Shown: piece by piece, positions 6,677 to 10,930 of the stretch
How positions within the stretch are numbered: position 1 is the first letter of the stretch
How the letters are laid out: the number at the start of each line of letters is the position of its first letter
NCBI GenBank assembly: GCA_013140405.1
Contig: JABFSV010000531.1
Coordinates: 1-10,930 of the forward strand
Length of the DNA stretch: 10,930 nucleotides
Source of the DNA: Methyloglobulus sp.
GTDB lineage: Bacteria; Pseudomonadota; Gammaproteobacteria; Methylococcales; Methylomonadaceae
Direction of reading: 5' to 3'
Made by a program: the position numbers and the translations under genes
The notes under the pieces: model-generated
Database searches by the model: none
What the model was told of the DNA's origin: nothing
The model's input: only the letters and a program-made list of their open reading frames with translations

Positions 6677-6976
6677 GTGGACGACAACACAAAAACCCAA
6701 CTAGAAGCAGCTGCATTCAGGCGCTTAATCCATCACTTGCAGACACATACCGATGTGCAAAACATCAACTTGATGATCCTCGCCGACTTTTGCCGTAATT
6801 GTCTGGCAAAGTGGTATGTAGCCGCAGCCGAAGACCAGAATGTGGATCTGAATTACGACCAAGCCAGGGAAATTGTCTATGGGATGCCTTATAAAGAATG
6901 GCAAGCCAAATACCAGGGCGAGGCTACACCAGAACAATTGGCTGCGTTAGAAAAAAAGCTAAAATCAAAATCATGA
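6677..6976 (+). CDS. DUF1244 family protein
   Basis: A 99-residue protein matching the DUF1244 family of small alpha-helical proteobacterial proteins, for which structures exist but no established function that I can name. Diagnostic parts are AAAFRRLIHHLQTHTDVQNI (11-30), NLMILADFCRNCLAKWY (31-47) with Cys39 and Cys42 as a C-x-x-C pair, and EIVYGMPYKEWQAKYQGEAT (65-84). The length is normal. The start is GTG, chosen because it follows GGAGA by six bases and gives the standard N-terminus. Its TGA overlaps the ATG of the downstream methyltransferase by four bases (ATGA), indicating translational coupling. It is probably cytoplasmic, with no signal or membrane segment. Confidence 0.9.
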   Translation: MDDNTKTQLEAAAFRRLIHHLQTHTDVQNINLMILADFCRNCLAKWYVAAAEDQNVDLNYDQAREIVYGMPYKEWQAKYQGEATPEQLAALEKKLKSKS

Positions 6977-7710
6977 GCCAACAGATCAATTACGATGCCC
7001 TGTTTTCCGGCGTTATCGGTCAAGACTACGAAATGCTCAAATTAATATGTCCGCTGATGACAGAAATGAGCCGCTTGGTCGGGAAAACCGTGCACGACCA
7101 CCCAACCACACTCGATCAATTAAGTGTTGTAGAACTGGGCGGTGGCACTGGGATTACCACCTTGGCCTTATTGACCGCACGAAAAGGATTGCACATTGTC
7201 AGTATCGACAACGAAGCCACCATGCAGAACCAGGCCAAACAAAACCTAAAAGTATGGCATGATGAAGGACGTGTAACCTTCAACAACCAGGATGCCTTGT
7301 CAGCTCTGCAAGCCATGCCGTCTGCCAGTGTTGATGTGATAGCTTCGGCCTATACCTTGCATAATTTTCTCGACAGTTACCGCCAGGAAGTGATCCATGA
7401 GTGTTATCGCGTATTAAAACCTGGTGGGCAATTCATCAATGGCGACCGCTATGCTTTCGATGACATTTCCCAACATACCCGCGTTATCCAGGAAGAAGTC
7501 GCCGGATACTTCAAGGTATTGACCGGAATCAACCGACTGGATTTGCTGGAACACTGGATTGTGCATTTGTTCAGCGATGAATCGGAAAACCATGTCATGC
7601 GTCAATCTGTCGCTTTACAGCAGATACAGGATGCCGGATTTACGGATATTTGCTTGACGCATCGAATGGAAGTGAATGCCTTGGTTACAGCGCTCAAGCC
7701 TGTCCCTTAG
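6973..7710 (+). CDS. Class I SAM-dependent methyltransferase
   Basis: 245-residue cytoplasmic methyltransferase with a Rossmann fold of the Methyltransf_11/25 type. Motif I is VVELGGGTG (52-60), the ribose-binding acid is Asp79 in VSIDN, motif IV is VDVIASAYTLHNFLD (120-134), and the post-motif RVLKPGGQFINGD is at 146-158. The N-terminal INYDALFSGVIGQDYEML and the C-terminal helices (about 165-230) probably form the substrate lid; the substrate cannot be told from sequence. The start at 6973 overlaps the DUF1244 stop (ATGA) and gives a natural N-terminus. A longer frame from 6898 lies inside DUF1244 and is rejected. No strong ribosome site precedes the ATG, consistent with coupled translation. 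The next gene starts 28 bases after the stop, suggesting a shared pathway with the hotdog protein. Confidence 0.88.
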   Translation: MSQQINYDALFSGVIGQDYEMLKLICPLMTEMSRLVGKTVHDHPTTLDQLSVVELGGGTGITTLALLTARKGLHIVSIDNEATMQNQAKQNLKVWHDEGRVTFNNQDALSALQAMPSASVDVIASAYTLHNFLDSYRQEVIHECYRVLKPGGQFINGDRYAFDDISQHTRVIQEEVAGYFKVLTGINRLDLLEHWIVHLFSDESENHVMRQSVALQQIQDAGFTDICLTHRMEVNALVTALKPVP

Positions 7711-7738
7711 CCCTTATTTTGCCATTCTTAATCTTAAA

Positions 7739-8668
7739 ATGAGTACAGAATCCTACACCTTTGACCAAATTCATATCGAGGTGGCACGTAATGCCTCCGA
7801 TGATTTTAATTTGTTCCACGATAAGCATAAATGGTTGCAGATCACCCATAACCCGTTTAAAGGGCCTATCGTTTTGGGCTTCCAACTCAACACCTTAATT
7901 GAGTATCAAATGCGCCTGTACCGTGAAGCGCACCATGAAAACAAAGTGATTGCCGAAAACAATCTTCGGTTCAGCAATTACCAAATTACTTTTGTGAATG
8001 CTGTGCGCCCACGTATTCCGGTCTATCTGGACATCAAAAAGACACTGATTAACACCATACCCAACCTGACGCTTACCAATCGCATCTCCATGAAATCCGA
8101 CGGTAAAACCGTATTATTGGGGTTTAAAAAGGAAACCCAAGCACCATTATTTTTGGCCGACACCCAGCTCGACAACCTGCCCGACCTTAACGAAATACCA
8201 GACCGCAGTACCGTTCCTGGCACGGATTACTTCCTCAAACGGAAATACCTGAATAATGGTTCGGTCAAAAACTTCCTGTCCGGCTCGCTCGCCGAACAAT
8301 CGGATTATTTTGACGAATTAACCCATGTTGCCCATTATCCCGAAATTTTCCCATGCAGCTTGTCATCAGGCGCGTTACTGGAAAAGGCGCAACTGGAAAA
8401 CCACGACTTCAAACTTAACCCGATGGTTTACACCTCCCATGAGATTTCTGTAGACCGCCAGTACGTCAGCCAACTTAAAAACAACGACACGCTGAATATT
8501 CTCGTCAAACAACTACCTGAATCCCCAGGCAACACCTTGAACCAAACCAACATCCAGCTCAGAAGATATAACTGTTACGGGCTGTTAGAGAATAATGAAG
8601 TGCTATTCAGGATCACGATGAACCTTGTACCACTAAAGGAAATACTCAAAAACTTGGGGCAGAAATGA
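7739..8668 (+). CDS. MaoC-like hotdog-fold protein
   Basis: 309 residues. The N-terminal part resembles MaoC / (R)-specific enoyl-CoA hydratases: ARNASDDFNLFHD (16-28) fits the hydratase-2 motif with the catalytic pair Asp22 and His27 and Asn24 in place, although the usual Gly before Asp is Asp and the usual Pro is Leu. FKGPIVLGFQLNTLI (40-54) corresponds to the PIxHG helix start, but the His is replaced by Leu. The second half (about 180-300; SSGALLEKAQ at 209-218, YTSHEISVDRQYVSQLKNNDTLNI at 231-254) looks like a second hotdog domain without the catalytic motif, giving a double-hotdog layout. Acyl-CoA/acyl-ACP hydration or thioester binding is inferred. The start at 7739 gives the natural N-terminus but has no visible ribosome site; an in-frame ATG at 7676 has GGAAG before it and would overlap the methyltransferase by 35 bases. 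Confidence 0.72.
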   Translation: MSTESYTFDQIHIEVARNASDDFNLFHDKHKWLQITHNPFKGPIVLGFQLNTLIEYQMRLYREAHHENKVIAENNLRFSNYQITFVNAVRPRIPVYLDIKKTLINTIPNLTLTNRISMKSDGKTVLLGFKKETQAPLFLADTQLDNLPDLNEIPDRSTVPGTDYFLKRKYLNNGSVKNFLSGSLAEQSDYFDELTHVAHYPEIFPCSLSSGALLEKAQLENHDFKLNPMVYTSHEISVDRQYVSQLKNNDTLNILVKQLPESPGNTLNQTNIQLRRYNCYGLLENNEVLFRITMNLVPLKEILKNLGQK

Positions 8669-8681
8669 GGTAATTGTATGT

Positions 8682-8758
8682 TGTAGGTGAGCTGCGAACC
8701 CAAACAAACCGGACCACAAAATATTGTGGCTTTATACCATTTCAATCACTTACCTACA
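8682..8758. repeat. Nested inverted repeats upstream of the coiled-coil gene
   Basis: Outer arms TGTAGGTGAG (8682-8691) and CTTACCTACA (8749-8758) pair at nine of ten positions. Inside lies the perfect hairpin CCACAA (8714-8719), loop AATA, TTGTGG (8724-8729). The outer right arm ends two bases before the ribosome site of the next gene. The structure could be an mRNA leader, a terminator remnant for the upstream operon (there is no T-run), or the trace of an insertion. Confidence 0.4.
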
Positions 8759-8759
8759 T

Positions 8760-8764
8760 AAGGA
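8760..8764 (+). promoter_or_regulatory. Ribosome binding site deciding the coiled-coil protein start
   Basis: AAGGA stands four bases before the ATG at 8769. An in-frame TTG at 8724 would add 15 residues, but it lies inside the hairpin and has no ribosome site. Confidence 0.65.
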
Positions 8765-8768
8765 CGGT

Positions 8769-9992
8769 ATGCAAAACGATATTCAGCAACAACTGGAACA
8801 AATTAGAGAGGGATGGGACAGTCTTACCACTATACCCGATGACCTAACCCCACTAGGTTTTGCAGGACTTACAAAGCAATCGATCAGTGACGCTCTTGGT
8901 GGGATGACTGAAATTGCCAGGCTATTAGCTGAAAATCAGAATTTTGAACCGTTGGTTACGTCAAAGGTAAATTTCCAACAAATAGTTTCTAATCTTAGAA
9001 CACATGTAACCCAACATGTACCATCTAACCCACAACCGCATCTACCTGGATTGTTAACGTATATTGAACAGGCTCGTATTACTTTGCGATCCTGGCTTAA
9101 TGAGGCTGATGCTGATAATAAAGCAATCCCTGTGCTCACAGAACGGTTGGCGGAGGTGGTTTCTCGAATTAAAAATGCAGAAACTCTCTATAAATCAATT
9201 GAGTCTGGTTTTTATTTAGCAAAAGAATCGTCCGAACAAGCAAAGGAGTTTGCCAATGACGCTTTATCATCAAAACAAACTGCTGAGGATGATCTTAAAC
9301 TACTGACAGAAAGTCACTCTCAAGTTCAGAGCGTTGCATTAGCGATCAATGAGAATGCCGGAAAAATTACAAAGTTAGTCGAGGACTTTACAAACCTTAC
9401 ATCCGAGCTTGATGCTAATAAAAAAACGCAAAATGACCTATTTAATGAGTTTGAGTCACAAAGACAAAAAATTTCAGATTTATTGGGGGATGCAAATCGA
9501 ACGGGTATGGCGGCTTCTTTTATAAGTCGTGGTAAATATTATGATAAACCACTTGAGACGTGGATGCGTCTCTTCGTTGGATCATTAGTACTGCTTATTC
9601 TGATGGCGGTTTGGGTTGTTACTCCTTTAATTTCTAATGGTAATTGGGAAGATTTGTTAATGCGTTTACCTTTATCAACACCAGCCATTTGGCTTGGATG
9701 GTTTTCAGCAAAGCAGTATGGATATAATGTTCGCTTAATGGAGGACTACTCTTATAAAGCCGCAGCGGCTATGGCTTTTGAGGGATATAAACGTGAAATG
9801 CCAGCTTCCGATGTGGAAATGCAAAAAAAGCTTTTGGAGACAGCGATTAAACATCTTGGTGAGAATCCAATTCGTATTTTTGAAAGTCCAAACAATCACG
9901 CAAGCCCCGCCCATGAATTCTTTGAACGATCATTGAAAGACGAAAAACTTTTAGACTTGCTAAAGGCTACCTTAAAAAAATTTACTAGTTGA
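8769..9992 (+). CDS. Coiled-coil protein with two C-terminal membrane segments, function unknown
   Basis: 407 residues. A mostly helical N-terminal region (1-120) is followed by a long Lys/Glu/Gln/Ser-rich stretch (about 120-240) with the spacing of a coiled coil. GDANRTGMAASFISRGKYYD (240-259) leads into two hydrophobic segments, about 266-288 and 298-313, joined by a short loop. The C-terminal helix begins AKQYGYNVRLMEDYSYKAAA and AMAFEGYKREM (314-344), which look highly conserved. No catalytic motif was found. I believe similar proteins with this RL.EDYxYKxAxAxAFEGYK block occur in varied bacteria, but I cannot name a family. A sensor, scaffold or membrane-acting effector is possible. Base composition drops here: the 60 bases from 9421 hold 16 G+C, against 31 in those from 7441. 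This suggests acquisition by transfer. It is probably its own transcription unit and runs convergently to within 11 bases of glnS. Confidence 0.82.
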   Translation: MQNDIQQQLEQIREGWDSLTTIPDDLTPLGFAGLTKQSISDALGGMTEIARLLAENQNFEPLVTSKVNFQQIVSNLRTHVTQHVPSNPQPHLPGLLTYIEQARITLRSWLNEADADNKAIPVLTERLAEVVSRIKNAETLYKSIESGFYLAKESSEQAKEFANDALSSKQTAEDDLKLLTESHSQVQSVALAINENAGKITKLVEDFTNLTSELDANKKTQNDLFNEFESQRQKISDLLGDANRTGMAASFISRGKYYDKPLETWMRLFVGSLVLLILMAVWVVTPLISNGNWEDLLMRLPLSTPAIWLGWFSAKQYGYNVRLMEDYSYKAAAAMAFEGYKREMPASDVEMQKKLLETAIKHLGENPIRIFESPNNHASPAHEFFERSLKDEKLLDLLKATLKKFTS

Positions 9993-10003
9993 TAAATTGG
10001 GCT

Positions 10004-10930
10004 TCAATCCTTCACCCAACCATCCCTTAACGTCACCGTCCGGTTAAATACCAGCTTGCCATTAACACTGTCGATGGCATCAAAGCAAAAATAACCCGTC
10101 CTTTCAAACTGATAGCGGCTATCGGTTGTTGCTTTGCCCAGACTGGCTTCAACGCGGCAATTACTAAGCACTTCCAACGAATCAGGGTTTAATGCGTCCA
10201 GAAAATTTTCTTCGTTGTCTGGATTGGGAACGGTAAATAAGCGGTCATACAACCGGATTTCGGCTGGTAGTGCATGTGGTTCGGATACCCAATGGATAAC
10301 CCCTTTTACCTTGCGACCTTCTGGATTTTTGCCGAGTGTGTCGGGATCGTACGTGCAACGCAGTTCGACGATATTGCCATTATCGTCTTTCACGACTTCA
10401 TTACACTGAATGACATAAGCGCCGCGCAACCTGACTTCTCCACCTTCAACCAAGCGTTTAAACTTAGGCGGCGGCATTTCGGCGAAATCATCCTGTTCGA
10501 TTAGGATCACTTTGCTAAACGGCACGTCGCGGTTGCCCAGTTCTGGCTTTTGCGGATGATTGCTGATGATGAGTTGCTCGGTTTTGCCGTCTGGGTAATT
10601 ATCAATCACCAGCCGTAACGGATTTAAAACAGCCATCGCCCGTGCTGAGTTTTCATTGAGGTCTTCACGGATGCAATATTCCAGCACCGACATTTCTATC
10701 CATGAATTTTGTTTGGTCAGGCCGATACGCTCACAAAAATCACGGATTGCTTTTGGTGTAACACCTGCCCTGCGTAGTCCGGCAATGGTTGGCATTCGGG
10801 GATCGTCCCAGCCGTTCACATGCTTTTCCATCACCAATTGATTGAGTTTGCGCTTGCTGACAATAGTGTATTCCAGTTGCAAACGGGCGAACTCAATCTG
10901 TTGCGGATGGCAGGGGGTATCTAGTTGTTC
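10004..10930 (-). CDS. glnS: Glutamine--tRNA ligase, C-terminal part (5' end outside window)
   Basis: Class I aminoacyl-tRNA synthetase that charges tRNA-Gln. The 308 residues present continue open to the window edge, reading [16 protein letters not shown] before the segment [17 protein letters not shown]. This corresponds closely to the E. coli enzyme from just before its KMSKS-equivalent loop (here IVSKRKL) to the end. Further matches are [116 protein letters not shown] and [12 protein letters not shown], covering the catalytic C-terminal part and both anticodon-binding beta-barrels. The missing N-terminal part, with the HIGH motif, should lie beyond 10930. The gene is convergent with the coiled-coil gene, and no terminator is seen in the 11-base gap. 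Confidence 0.97.
   Translation of the reverse strand, partial: EQLDTPCHPQQIEFARLQLEYTIVSKRKLNQLVMEKHVNGWDDPRMPTIAGLRRAGVTPKAIRDFCERIGLTKQNSWIEMSVLEYCIREDLNENSARAMAVLNPLRLVIDNYPDGKTEQLIISNHPQKPELGNRDVPFSKVILIEQDDFAEMPPPKFKRLVEGGEVRLRGAYVIQCNEVVKDDNGNIVELRCTYDPDTLGKNPEGRKVKGVIHWVSEPHALPAEIRLYDRLFTVPNPDNEENFLDALNPDSLEVLSNCRVEASLGKATTDSRYQFERTGYFCFDAIDSVNGKLVFNRTVTLRDGWVKD

Noticed and set aside
6898..6972. Upstream extension of the methyltransferase frame
   Set aside because: The added 25 residues lie inside the conserved DUF1244 C-terminus in another frame; the ATGA overlap start at 6973 gives a natural N-terminus.
8724..8768. TTG start extending the coiled-coil protein by 15 residues
   Set aside because: The TTG lies within a hairpin arm without a ribosome site, whereas the ATG at 8769 has AAGGA upstream.

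Overview
The window looks like chromosomal DNA of a gammaproteobacterium of moderate GC content. The evidence is the gene content: a Ppx/GppA phosphatase, a yciB-yciI-bolA-parvulin operon, DUF1244, and a bacterial glutaminyl-tRNA synthetase closely resembling the enteric enzyme. A methanotroph-type lineage (Methylococcales) would fit the overall flavour, but this is an impression and not something the sequence proves. I see no rRNA, tRNA, CRISPR array, transposase or phage gene.

Layout, left to right. Positions 27-2774 (+) hold an exopolyphosphatase gene followed 6 bases later by a gene for a membrane-anchored protein of unknown function. A short convergent gap with a strong perfect hairpin (2841-2865) separates them from a diheme cytochrome c peroxidase gene on the minus strand (2907-3911). 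Next is a roughly 290-base non-coding stretch with a small palindrome and possible plus-strand promoters, ending at a clear bidirectional terminator (4194-4220). Positions 4236-6319 (minus) form a tight four-gene operon, yciB > yciI > bolA > parvulin-type peptidyl-prolyl isomerase lipoprotein, with overlapping or nearly touching ends. Upstream of yciB a 19-codon open frame with a near-perfect Shine-Dalgarno sequence lies in the same frame as yciB, separated from it only by one TAA and 11 codons.

From the divergent 6320-6676 spacer the plus strand continues with a DUF1244 protein, a class I methyltransferase whose start overlaps the DUF1244 stop, and a MaoC-like hotdog protein; these three probably form one operon. 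An AT-richer gene at 8769-9992 encodes a long coiled-coil protein with two membrane segments. It looks like an accessory gene inserted between housekeeping neighbours. The window closes with the 3' part of glnS on the minus strand (10004-10930, cut by the window end).

Functional picture: phosphate and stringent-response metabolism, peroxide defence, envelope and septation, Fe-S/BolA and periplasmic folding functions are ordinary. The parts most worth following up are the in-frame leader peptide before yciB, the coiled-coil two-membrane-segment protein with its inverted-repeat leader, and the unassigned methyltransferase/hotdog pair.
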